A stretch of DNA of 42,071 nucleotides from JAVVTQ01 sp036653595 (GTDB taxonomy: Bacteria > Bacillota > Clostridia > Oscillospirales > Ruminococcaceae), in assembly GCA_036653595.1 (NCBI GenBank), contig JAVVTQ010000012.1:1-42071 (forward strand). The letters run 5' to 3'. Shown here piece after piece: positions 31,830 through 39,705 of the stretch. The translations under genes were made by a program, and so were the position numbers. The notes below the pieces were generated by a model. That model searched no databases and was not told where the DNA came from. It saw only the letters and a program-made list of their open reading frames with translations. Position 1 is the first letter of the stretch. Each line of letters opens with the position of its first letter.

Positions 31830-32801
31830 GAAATGTATGATATTTTCAGTGTTGGTGAGGTGCTAATAGACTTCACACCCGGCAAGGAGCCGAACTCATA
31901 TATCAGAAATCCGGGCGGTGCACCGGCAAATTTGGCCGTGGCAGCGTCAAAACTCGGATGCAGATGTGCATTTTGCGGAATGGTCGGAGAGGACGATTTT
32001 GGACAGTTTCTCATAGACGCATTGGAAAAGGAAAAAGTGGATTTTTTGTGCAAGAGGCGATGCGAAAAGGCTGTCACGACAATGGCTTTTGTCACGCTTG
32101 ACGAAAAAAACGACAGATCGTTTGTGTTTGCAAGAAAGCCCGGAGCGGACATGATGCTTGAAGCCACTGACATTTGCCGAGAGTGGATAGAGCGTTCGAG
32201 ACTTGTACATGCCGGTTCCTGTTCGCTCTCGGAGCAGCCGGCAAAAGACGCCACCATGTGGGTGCTGAAAGCTGCCCATGAGCAAAAAAAGCAGGTGAGC
32301 TTCGACATAAATTTTCGTGCAAATATGTGGCGCGGCACAGCAGATTATGTGAGCGAAACTGTTTTTGATGCTCTCAAATATGTGGACTACCTGAAAGTTT
32401 CCGACGAGGAAATCGGGATATTGGGCGGCGAGGAAAACATAAGCCGACTGTTCGAACAATTTGGGTTCAAGATTATTGTGGTGACCTGCGCAGAAAGAGG
32501 TGCAAGAGCCTATTTTTGCGGCCATGCCGTTGAAGCCATGACAAAGTCGGTAAAAGCCGTCGACACTACGGGCGCGGGCGACGCGTTCTGGGGTGCTTTT
32601 TTGAGCGTGCTTTTGCAAAAGGGCATCACAGAAACCGGAAGATTGAACGACGAGATAGTTCTGGAAGCGCTTCGCTGCGGAAATGCCGCAGGAGGACTTG
32701 CGGTGCAAAGCAAAGGCGCAATCGGTTCATTTCCGACATTGGAACAGGTGCTTTGTGCGCAAAAGCAGCTTCTCGAAGCACATGAACAAGTACACACTTG
32801 A
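31830..32801 (+). CDS. scrK: Fructokinase-type PfkB kinase
   Basis: A 323-residue ribokinase-family enzyme of the fructokinase (ScrK) type: FSVGEVLIDFTPG at the start, NPGGAPANLAVAASKLG as the first signature, FDINFRANMWRG in the middle and VDTTGAGDAFWGAFL (catalytic Asp) near residue 255. It would phosphorylate fructose or a related sugar at the expense of ATP. The ATG at 31830 has GGGGGT seven bases upstream. It is monocistronic; no sugar transporter or hydrolase lies beside it. It is only distantly similar to the PfkB kinase at 27149-28069. Confidence 0.88.
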   Translation, partial: EMYDIFSVGEVLIDFTPGKEPNSYIRNPGGAPANLAVAASKLGCRCAFCGMVGEDDFGQFLIDALEKEKVDFLCKRRCEKAVTTMAFVTLDEKNDRSFVFARKPGADMMLEATDICREWIERSRLVHAGSCSLSEQPAKDATMWVLKAAHEQKKQVSFDINFRANMWRGTADYVSETVFDALKYVDYLKVSDEEIGILGGEENISRLFEQFGFKIIVVTCAERGARAYFCGHAVEAMTKSVKAVDTTGAGDAFWGAFLSVLLQKGITETGRLNDEIVLEALRCGNAAGGLAVQSKGAIGSFPTLEQVLCAQKQLLEAHEQVHT

Positions 32802-32848
32802 AAGAGCAGCGGTCTTTGCATGTCAGGCAATTATATTTTGCAGAGTAC

Positions 32849-32877
32849 TTGACTTTCCCCTCCGGGAAAGGTATAAA
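32849..32877 (+). promoter_or_regulatory. Strong promoter with palindromic operator in its spacer
   Basis: TTGACT (32849-32854), 17 bases, TATAAA (32872-32877). The perfect inverted repeat CTTTCCC-ctcc-GGGAAAG (32853-32870) fills the spacer, as expected of an operator whose occupation blocks polymerase. The binding protein is not encoded nearby. Confidence 0.65.
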
Positions 32878-32939
32878 ATAAGAACATCGAATTAACGTGC
32901 GTTTTTCTGAAAAATCAAAGAGCGCATCAGGAGGATAAA

Positions 32940-33653
32940 ATGCTTCGTATAGAAAATCTCACTAAATCATACGGCGACAAAAAAGCCGTCGACAACCTTA
33001 CGCTGCACATAGAGCCGGGCGACATTCACGGGTTTATCGGACACAATGGCGCAGGAAAGACAACAACGATAAAGGCATGCTGCGGAATTTTGCAGTTCGA
33101 TTCCGGCAATATTTTTGTCGACGGAATTTCCGTCAGGGAAGACCCCGTGGAATGCAAAAAACGCATGGCCTACATCCCCGATAACCCAGAGCTGTACGGC
33201 TTTATGTCCGGTATAAAATACCTTAACTTTATAGCGGACATATACGGTGTAGGCAAGGAAGAGCGCGCAGAGCGAATTCACAGATATGCTGATGAGTTTG
33301 AGCTGACGTCGGATCTTGCACAGCCCATAAATGCATACTCGCACGGCATGAAGCAGAAGCTGGCGGTTATTGCGGCACTCATTCACAAACCACGCCTCAT
33401 GCTTCTCGACGAGCCGTTTGTAGGTCTTGACCCCAAGGCTGCGCACACCTTGAAGCTGCTGATGAGGGAGCTTTGCAACGACGGAGGCGCGATTTTCTTT
33501 TCAACGCATGTGCTCGAGGTGGCGGAAAAGCTCTGCGACAAGATATCGATAATCAAAAACGGAAGACTGATAACTTCAGGCACCACAGCAGAGGTGCGCG
33601 GGAATACCTCGCTCGAGGAAGTGTTCCTGGAACTGGAGGATGAAAATGCTTAA
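32940..33653 (+). CDS. ABC exporter ATPase
   Basis: A 237-residue ABC ATPase: Walker A GHNGAGKTT, Q-loop region YIPDNPELYGFM, signature YSHGMKQKLAVIAALI (with the SHGMKQ variant common in exporters) and Walker B LMLLDEPFVGLD with an H-loop FSTHV. The class is that of ABC-2 exporters. AGGAGG precedes the ATG. It is the first gene of a two-gene operon with a large permease, overlapping it by eight bases. Possible cargoes include peptides, drugs or lipids; no immunity or bacteriocin gene is nearby. Confidence 0.93.
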   Translation: MLRIENLTKSYGDKKAVDNLTLHIEPGDIHGFIGHNGAGKTTTIKACCGILQFDSGNIFVDGISVREDPVECKKRMAYIPDNPELYGFMSGIKYLNFIADIYGVGKEERAERIHRYADEFELTSDLAQPINAYSHGMKQKLAVIAALIHKPRLMLLDEPFVGLDPKAAHTLKLLMRELCNDGGAIFFSTHVLEVAEKLCDKISIIKNGRLITSGTTAEVRGNTSLEEVFLELEDENA

Positions 33654-35250
33654 GGTTCTTGTGAAAACCCGCATGACGGCATATATGCAGTCCATGTTCG
33701 GCGCAATGTCGAAGGGGCGCAAAAAGCGGGGACCTGCGTTTAAAGTACTTGTCGGGTTATTTGCTGTTTATGTTGTCGGAATGATTGCCATCTCTATGGG
33801 TCTGCTTTTATATTCAATCGCGCAGGCCTTTGTAGCAATCGGACTAAACTGGCTGTATTTTTCATATGCCGCGATTATGGCGTTTATGCTCAGCATCTTT
33901 GGAACGGTATTCACCGCCGAAAAGCAACTGTTTGATGCCACGGACAACGAGCTGCTGCTGAGCATGCCAATAAAACCTTCGCATATACTGGCAAGCCGAA
34001 TTATCGTTCTTTTGATGTTGGAATATGCGTTTAACCTGCTCATCATGATCCCCACGATAGTGGTCTATGGGCTGGTGACAACGCTGACCGCTGCAAATGT
34101 AATAGCATTCGTCATGTGCGTTTTGCTGCTGCCGCTCTTGTCGCTTGCAGTCTGCTGTGCAATCGGTTTTGTGGTCGGTCTGATATCCTCTAAAATGCGC
34201 CATAAAAACATGATATCCACCGTTCTGGTCATGGCGTTTTTTGGCGCTTACATGGTCGTTTGCTTCAACATGCAAAATGTCATAACCACGCTTGTGTCAA
34301 ATGGTGAGCAGTTCGCAAAAGCTGTGAGCAAGGTTATGCCGTTCATTTACAGCTTTGGTGCAGCCTGCGCCTACGGGGATTTTGTGGAACTGCTTAAGCT
34401 CGCGGCTTGGTGCATAATCCCTATGGCTGCTGTCTGCTTCCTTATATCAAAGAACTTTATAAAAATAGCCACAACAAAAAAAGGCCTTGCCAAAGTCAAG
34501 TACACGGCGCGCGCGGCGACTGTCGGAAATGTACGCTCGGCTCTGCTGAAAAAAGAGCTAAAACGTTTTTTTTCACTGCCGACATATGTTCTCAACACTG
34601 CGTTGGGCGCTCTCATGCAATTCCTTTTCGCGGGCTATGTGCTGTTCAAAGGCGATTCGTTTGTGGAAATATTCGAACAGCTTCCCTCGGAGATTGCGAC
34701 TCAGATTCCTTTGGTCGCGGCGGCCGCTCTGTGCTTTTGCGCAATAATGAACTGCTCGACATCGTCGTCGCTCTCGCTGGAGGGACAGGGTATATACGTT
34801 CTAAAGTCAATGCCAATCGCTGCCACTGACCTTTACCGCGCAAAGATAAATGTAAACCTGCTCATTGGCTTGCCGTTTACAGTGCTCTCGGGTGTGGTGA
34901 TTGCCGCTTCTATCGGCTGCGACGCTGCCCAGTTTGCCGGCTTGGTTCTGCTGCCTTGCAGCGTACAGGTGTTTGTCGCCTGTTTTGGCATGGTTGCAAA
35001 TGTGCTGTTCCCGAGATTTGAATGGCTAAACGAAGTGTACGTGATAAAGCAAGGCGTGAGCACTATGATTAGCGTTCTCGGTGGGATGGGACTGTTCGTG
35101 GGGGTTGCGGTTTTGTATGTCCTCGTGCTGAGAAAGTTCTTGTCGGCCACCGTTTTCATGTATGCTATGACAATTGTCTTCCTCGTCGCTTCTCTCGCCT
35201 GTTGGCTTTACCTGCAAACCGGCGGCAAAAAGCGCTATAATGAAATATAG
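33646..35250 (+). CDS. Large ABC exporter permease, about twelve membrane segments
   Basis: A 534-residue integral membrane protein that partners the preceding ATPase. It has two blocks of about six hydrophobic segments, the first from about 25 to 260 and the second from about 310 to 530, joined by a basic loop (KKGLAKVKYTARAATVGNVRSALLKKELKRFF). This layout is found in the putative ABC exporters of YthQ type in Firmicutes. I chose ATG 33646, because GGAGG lies seven bases before it while the ATG at 33640 abuts GGAGG directly. A hairpin terminator follows. The cargo is unknown. Confidence 0.85.
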   Translation: MLKVLVKTRMTAYMQSMFGAMSKGRKKRGPAFKVLVGLFAVYVVGMIAISMGLLLYSIAQAFVAIGLNWLYFSYAAIMAFMLSIFGTVFTAEKQLFDATDNELLLSMPIKPSHILASRIIVLLMLEYAFNLLIMIPTIVVYGLVTTLTAANVIAFVMCVLLLPLLSLAVCCAIGFVVGLISSKMRHKNMISTVLVMAFFGAYMVVCFNMQNVITTLVSNGEQFAKAVSKVMPFIYSFGAACAYGDFVELLKLAAWCIIPMAAVCFLISKNFIKIATTKKGLAKVKYTARAATVGNVRSALLKKELKRFFSLPTYVLNTALGALMQFLFAGYVLFKGDSFVEIFEQLPSEIATQIPLVAAAALCFCAIMNCSTSSSLSLEGQGIYVLKSMPIAATDLYRAKINVNLLIGLPFTVLSGVVIAASIGCDAAQFAGLVLLPCSVQVFVACFGMVANVLFPRFEWLNEVYVIKQGVSTMISVLGGMGLFVGVAVLYVLVLRKFLSATVFMYAMTIVFLVASLACWLYLQTGGKKRYNEI

Positions 35251-35286
35251 CCAAAAGCTTCGCCGTTTGTCTTTTCAATAAAACAA

Positions 35287-35325
35287 AAAAGCTGCGACGT
35301 GCGGTTTTCACGCGTCGCAGCTTTT
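35287..35325. terminator. Bidirectional terminator
   Basis: A 13-bp stem (AAAAGCTGCGACG with CGTCGCAGCTTTT) and a 13-base loop, with A-run on the left and T-run on the right, lie between the exporter operon and the convergent metal-ATPase operon. Confidence 0.85.
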
Positions 35326-35356
35326 AAATTGCTTTAGAATAAAAAAAAATTCACTG

Positions 35357-37216
35357 TTATTGCTTTATCTTTGGGTTGAGCGCCCGCATGGCATTGAGAA
35401 TAGCGAGCACTGACACACCGACATCGGCAAAGACGGCCTCCCACATCCCCGCAATTCCAAATGCTCCGAGAATCAGCACGGCAAACTTTATTCCAAGCGC
35501 AAAGCAGATGTTTTCACGCACAATGAGCAGTGTTCGGCGCGCAATTTTTATCGCCTCCACAAGCTTTAATACATTATCGTCCATCAAAACGACATCTGAC
35601 GCCTCAATTGCCGCATCTGAGCCTAGCCCCCCCATCGATACACCCAAGTCTGCGCGCATGAGCACCGGCGCATCGTTGATTCCGTCGCCGACAAATATGA
35701 GCTTTCCGCGGCCCGTTTTTTCTCCCATCAACTCTTCGACACATTTGACCTTGTCGGCGGGAAGAAGATTGGAGCGGTATTCGTCGACACCGAGAGCAGC
35801 GGCGGCGCTGCTTGCCGCCGATTTTGAATCGCCGGTGAGCATAACGGTTTTCTTCACGCCGCATGACCTCAATTCGGATATGGCTCTTGCGGAATCGGGC
35901 TTTATTTCGTCGCTGATGATGATATAGCCGAGATATTTTCCACCGCGCGCCACATGCACGATTGTGCCCGTCTCGGGTGCGGCGGCAGTGCGGCTGATGC
36001 CTAGAGTGTCCATCAGACGCTCGTTGCCCACGGCTATTGTCTCTCCATCAAGTGTGGCTGTTATGCCGTGACCGGAAATTTCCTCTGTGTTCGTGACGGC
36101 AAGTTTGTCAAAGTCAAGGACGGCTCTCCTCAGAGATTCTGCGATTGGGTGGTCGCTGTAGGCCTCCACAGCCGCCGCAAGTGCGAGAAGATCGTCACCC
36201 GCAATAGCATTTTCTTCGATGTGTGTTCCGACAACCTCAAAGCTGCCCTTTGTCAGCGTGCCGGTCTTGTCAAAGACGGCAATCTCAGTTTGGGCAAGCG
36301 ATTCGAGAAAGGTGCCGCCCTTTATGAGAATACCGCGCTTTGAGGCGCCGCCGATGCCGCCAAAGAACCCGAGAGGTATCGATATGACGAGCGCGCACGG
36401 GCAGGAAATGACGAGAAAGCTGAGCGCGCGGTGAATCCATTCTGACCACGCACCGCCGAAAAAAAGAGGCGGCACAGAGGCCAGCAGCAGTGCCGCAGCC
36501 ACAACACAAGGCGTGTATATTCGAGCAAATCGCGTGATGAAATTTTCGGTTTTTGCTTTTTTTATGCTTGCGTTTTCGACAAGATCCAAAATCTGCGCCA
36601 CGGTTGATTCACTAAAAACGCGGCTGACGCGAATGCGCAGAACACCGCGCAGATTTATGCAGCCGCTCATGACCTCATCGCCGGATGTCGCGTTTCGCGG
36701 CATGGCCTCTCCGGTGAGCGAGGCTGTATCGATTGATGATGAGCCGTCGACCACAATTCCGTCAAGCGGGATACGCTCGCCGGGCTTGACCACAATGACA
36801 TCTCCTATGTTAACGCTGTCGGGGTCGACGCTCGTGACAACGCCGTCCAGCTCTAGGCTGGCTTTGTCGGGCCGTATGTCCATAAGTGCGGCGATGGAGC
36901 GCCTCGAGCGCTCGACAGCAAGGCTTTGAAAAAGCTCGCCGACTTGAAAAAAAATCATAACGGCTACACCCTCTGAGTATTCGCCTATTGCAAATGCGCC
37001 GACAGTGGCGAGAGACATTAGAAAATTTTCATCAAAAATCTGTCCGCGAAATATGTTGCGCGCCGCGCCCAACAATATGTCAAAGCCTGTCACAAGGTAT
37101 GCGGCGGCAAAAAAACAAAGCTTCAAGGCAGGCGTAAGAGAAAGCAAAAGAGCGGGTGCAAGCATTGCAATCCCCAAAATAATGCGCGCGAGTATTTTCT
37201 TCTGTCGCTTATTCAT
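35357..37216 (-). CDS. cadA: P1B-type metal-exporting ATPase (Cd/Zn type) without HMA domain
   Basis: A 619-residue P1B ATPase. The membrane metal site SCPCALVISIP (CPC), actuator loop SLTGEAMP, phosphorylation motif DKTGTLT, SDHPIAESL (the HP locus) and hinge VGDGINDAPVL are intact. The C-terminal membrane pair carries the MWEAVFADVGVSVLAILNAMR block with its Asp, typical of the Zn/Cd/Pb class. The usual N-terminal heavy-metal-associated domain is missing and is encoded separately just upstream. The ATG at 37216 was preferred to an upstream GTG because GTGAGG lies at the right distance. It should export divalent soft metals at the cost of ATP. Confidence 0.92.
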   Translation of the reverse strand: MNKRQKKILARIILGIAMLAPALLLSLTPALKLCFFAAAYLVTGFDILLGAARNIFRGQIFDENFLMSLATVGAFAIGEYSEGVAVMIFFQVGELFQSLAVERSRRSIAALMDIRPDKASLELDGVVTSVDPDSVNIGDVIVVKPGERIPLDGIVVDGSSSIDTASLTGEAMPRNATSGDEVMSGCINLRGVLRIRVSRVFSESTVAQILDLVENASIKKAKTENFITRFARIYTPCVVAAALLLASVPPLFFGGAWSEWIHRALSFLVISCPCALVISIPLGFFGGIGGASKRGILIKGGTFLESLAQTEIAVFDKTGTLTKGSFEVVGTHIEENAIAGDDLLALAAAVEAYSDHPIAESLRRAVLDFDKLAVTNTEEISGHGITATLDGETIAVGNERLMDTLGISRTAAAPETGTIVHVARGGKYLGYIIISDEIKPDSARAISELRSCGVKKTVMLTGDSKSAASSAAAALGVDEYRSNLLPADKVKCVEELMGEKTGRGKLIFVGDGINDAPVLMRADLGVSMGGLGSDAAIEASDVVLMDDNVLKLVEAIKIARRTLLIVRENICFALGIKFAVLILGAFGIAGMWEAVFADVGVSVLAILNAMRALNPKIKQ

Positions 37217-37224
37217 AAGCTGCC

Positions 37225-37443
37225 TCACAGCTCTACTTTACAGTCAGGTTCGATCTTGGCACAGATGTTTTTCGCTTTTTCCATTATGGAGTCAAAGTCG
37301 GCGTCGTTTGCATCAACTGTCAGCTTTTGAAGCATGAAGCTTATCGATGCACTGTTGACCCCGTCAATTTTATTGATTGCGGCCTCCATTTTTGCCGCGC
37401 AGCTGGCGCAGTCGAGCTGGGCCAGTTTAAAGCTCTTTTTCAT
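37225..37443 (-). CDS. Stand-alone HMA metal-binding protein
   Basis: A 72-residue ferredoxin-like beta-alpha-beta-beta-alpha-beta protein. The metal-binding loop is L10-D-C12-A-S-C15, followed by AAKMEAAINKIDGV. An Asp before CxxC is typical of Zn/Cd-type HMA domains (DCxxC) rather than copper chaperones (MxCxxC). It most likely delivers metal to, or regulates, the ATPase encoded eight bases downstream. ATG 37443 was chosen because GGGGG lies nine bases upstream. Confidence 0.9.
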   Translation of the reverse strand: MKKSFKLAQLDCASCAAKMEAAINKIDGVNSASISFMLQKLTVDANDADFDSIMEKAKNICAKIEPDCKVEL

Positions 37444-37463
37444 AAAGCACATCCCCCTTTATA

Positions 37464-37832
37464 TTATTCGCACACATGTTCAAAGCCCTGATTGATTATT
37501 GTCCTGACATGGCTGTCGGCCAATGAATAGTAAACGGTTTTGCCGTCGCGGCGGTACTTTACCAGACCGCTTTGCTTGAGCGCTCTCAGCTGGTGCGATA
37601 TGGCAGACTGTGTCATGCCAAGCAGCTGCGCGATGTTGCAGACGCACATCTCAGACTCGAAAAGTACGAACAAAATCCTGATTCTTGTGGAATCTCCGAA
37701 CATTTTAAACAGCTCCGCTAGATTGTACAGCTTTTCATCGTCAGGCATTAGCTGGTCAAGCTCTTCAACTTTTTCACTGCGGGCGTGAATATAATCACAG
37801 CGCTCGATGTCTTCAAAATTATTTTGCACCAT
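37464..37832 (-). CDS. ArsR/SmtB-family metal-sensing repressor with two metal sites
   Basis: A 122-residue winged-helix repressor. The alpha-5 zinc motif is complete: D106-x-H108, ten residues, H119-x2-E122. The alpha-3N site is also present: C63-V-C65 in the EMCVCNIA helix, plus C12 and H16 near the N-terminus, as in CadC and ZiaR. Such proteins leave DNA when Zn, Cd or Pb binds. The recognition helix is MTQSAISHQLRAL. ATG 37832 has GGAGG upstream. It is the first gene of the repressor-HMA-ATPase operon and probably represses it through the palindrome overlapping the promoter. Confidence 0.93.
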   Translation of the reverse strand: MVQNNFEDIERCDYIHARSEKVEELDQLMPDDEKLYNLAELFKMFGDSTRIRILFVLFESEMCVCNIAQLLGMTQSAISHQLRALKQSGLVKYRRDGKTVYYSLADSHVRTIINQGFEHVCE

Positions 37833-37859
37833 AAGCACCTCCATACATATGAATGATTG

Positions 37860-37897
37860 AACATATGTTATTATATTCATTTATGAGGAAATGTCAA
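37860..37897 (-). promoter_or_regulatory. Promoter and ArsR-type operator of the metal-export operon
   Basis: On the minus strand TTGACA (37897-37892), 16 bases, TATAAT (37875-37870). Directly downstream is the palindrome AACATATGTT (37860-37869), flanked by AATGA/TCATT arms (about 37853-37881), which resembles operators of the SmtB/CadC family. A repressor bound there would cover the start of transcription. Confidence 0.75.
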
Positions 37898-38015
37898 CAT
37901 ATATTTTTGCACAAAAAAAGACCCCCGCTCAAAGACACACATCAAAACAAAAGCCGAAATGACTTTGGATGTGTATTTTTGGGCAAGGGACATTTTTTGT
38001 CGTTATCTGATTGGG

Positions 38016-38288
38016 TTACAGCTCGCCAAAGCCGGCATCGATAAGCGCGATTAGGGTATCCACCGCGTCTTTTTCGTCCTCGCCGTTTGCGGTGAGCTCG
38101 ACCTCGGTGCCCTGGCTCAGACCGAGTGAAAGCAGCATGACAATAGACTTTGCATTGCAGTCCTCGGAATTGGTGAGGTTTTTGGCGGTGATTTTTGAGA
38201 CAAATTTTTTTGCACATGTAATAAATTCAGATGCCGGACGCGCGTGAAGTCCTGTGGGGTTTTTTACGGTAGTTTTGCAAGAATACAT
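38016..38288 (-). CDS. ptsH: HPr-type phosphocarrier protein
   Basis: A 90-residue HPr. The phosphorylation site H15 lies in PTGLHARPAS, and the regulatory serine corresponds to S48 in NAKSIVMLLSLG, so both the PTS-phosphorylatable His and the HPr-kinase site of Gram-positive HPr are kept. It carries phosphate from enzyme I to sugar-specific EII proteins and, when Ser-phosphorylated, assists CcpA. GGGAGG precedes the ATG. It is unusual in being 22 bases downstream of a lactate dehydrogenase gene and not beside ptsI, which suggests a tie between lactate use and carbon-catabolite signalling. Confidence 0.95.
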   Translation of the reverse strand: MYSCKTTVKNPTGLHARPASEFITCAKKFVSKITAKNLTNSEDCNAKSIVMLLSLGLSQGTEVELTANGEDEKDAVDTLIALIDAGFGEL

Positions 38289-38310
38289 TTTGTCCTCCCT
38301 GGAATTTTAT

Positions 38311-39705
38311 TTATTGACAAACCTTTTGCGGATTGAGAATATTGTTTGGGTCGAACACCTGCTTTATCCCGTTCATAAGCGCCAAGTGCTCGCTGCCGTA
38401 CTGGCGTAAAAGATATTCCTTTTTTGCATAGCCGATACCGTGCTCTCCCGAGACAAGCCCACCCATCTCCGCAGCTTTATTGTACATCAGGTCAAAGGCT
38501 TCGGCAAGGCGTTTTTTCCATTCTGTGTCACAAAGAGCATCGCGGCATATATAAATGTGCAAATTCCCGTCTCCGGCATGACCAAAGCTCGGGATGCGCA
38601 TGTCCAGCCTTTTTGAGACTTCGTGCGTAAATTTGATAAATTCGGCGATGCGGCTGCGCGGCACGACGACATCACACTCATCCATCATCGTGGTTGAGGC
38701 CTTGATAGCCTCAAGGAAAGCTCCCCGAGCATTCCAAACGGAGGCCTTGCGCTCTGGCGTATCGACAATAAAGGCGTCAAGGGCGCCTTTCTCAAGGCAC
38801 AGGTCCGCGGCAAAGCCGTATTCCGCCTCAACTCGCTCTTTGGAGCTGCCGTCAAATGTCAGCAGCAGATAGGCATCGCTGCCGGTGTCGGGAAAGCGCT
38901 TGCCCAGATAATCCTCGGCAAAAAGAATAGTCTCCCTCGACATATATTCGACAGCGGTGGGCGCGGCCTTTGACTTCATTATTTCCGGAACAGTCTCTAT
39001 TGCAGCCTCCATAGATGAAAAGGCAACGAGCAGACTGACCGAGTATTCGGGCAGAGGCACGAGCTTCATCACCGCCTCTCCTACAACTGCAAGAGTGCCC
39101 TCAGAGCCGATTATCAAATCCTTCAGACTGTAGCCGGAGCTGTTTTTGACAATTTTCCCGCCCAACGTGAGAACGGAGCCGTTTGGCAAAATGACGGTAA
39201 GGCCGCGGACATAGTCCCTGGTGACGCCGTATTTCACGGCGCGCATTCCGCCTGCGTTTGTGGAGATATTTCCGCCGATGGTCGCCGATTTTTCACCGGG
39301 ATCCGGTGGATACAGGTAGCCGTTTTCAGCGGCAAAGGAAGCAAGCTCCATGAGCAGCACGCCCGGCTGCACCGTCACAGTCATGTTTTCCTCATCAAGC
39401 TCGAGAATTTTGTTCATCAGTGTGGTATCGAGCATTATCCCGCCCTCGACAGCGACACAGCCGCCGACAAGGCCGGTGCCCGAGCCGCGCACGGCGACCG
39501 GTATGCGGTGCTCGTCGGCATAAGCCATGATTCGGCTTATTTCGTCGACAGTGTGTACCTTAAGCAAAATTTCAGGAAATTTTTTGACGCCGCCCAGCTC
39601 GTCATGCGAGTAATCCTCCGATATATCGCCGCCGATGAAAGCCCTGTTTGCGCCGACAATTGCCGCCAAGCAGCCGAGGTCGTTTTCTGTGAGTTTATTG
39701 TACAT
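38311..39705 (-). CDS. lctD: FAD-linked lactate dehydrogenase (LctD/GlcD family)
   Basis: A 464-residue flavoprotein of the GlcD/D-lactate dehydrogenase family. The FAD-binding PCMH domain covers about 40-215 with VRGSGTGLVGGCVAVEGGIMLD and the PDPGEKSATIGGNISTNAGG block; the C-terminal oxidase domain ends with SGEHGIGYAKKEYL. With the EtfA and EtfB proteins encoded directly upstream it matches the LctBCD complex of acetogens, which oxidises lactate with NAD by electron confurcation driven by reduced ferredoxin. AAGGAGG precedes the ATG, and the gene overlaps etfA by 11 bases. Confidence 0.93.
   Translation of the reverse strand: MYNKLTENDLGCLAAIVGANRAFIGGDISEDYSHDELGGVKKFPEILLKVHTVDEISRIMAYADEHRIPVAVRGSGTGLVGGCVAVEGGIMLDTTLMNKILELDEENMTVTVQPGVLLMELASFAAENGYLYPPDPGEKSATIGGNISTNAGGMRAVKYGVTRDYVRGLTVILPNGSVLTLGGKIVKNSSGYSLKDLIIGSEGTLAVVGEAVMKLVPLPEYSVSLLVAFSSMEAAIETVPEIMKSKAAPTAVEYMSRETILFAEDYLGKRFPDTGSDAYLLLTFDGSSKERVEAEYGFAADLCLEKGALDAFIVDTPERKASVWNARGAFLEAIKASTTMMDECDVVVPRSRIAEFIKFTHEVSKRLDMRIPSFGHAGDGNLHIYICRDALCDTEWKKRLAEAFDLMYNKAAEMGGLVSGEHGIGYAKKEYLLRQYGSEHLALMNGIKQVFDPNNILNPQKVCQ

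Noticed and set aside
31947..32708. Minus-strand open frame of 253 codons opposite the fructokinase gene
   Set aside because: Antisense shadow; the plus-strand PfkB signatures are clear and no ribosome site supports the antisense frame.
37900..38015. Terminator after the HPr gene
   Set aside because: ACACATC and GATGTGT can pair and a T-run occurs on the minus strand, but about 15 bases separate stem and T-run, so the structure is not convincing.
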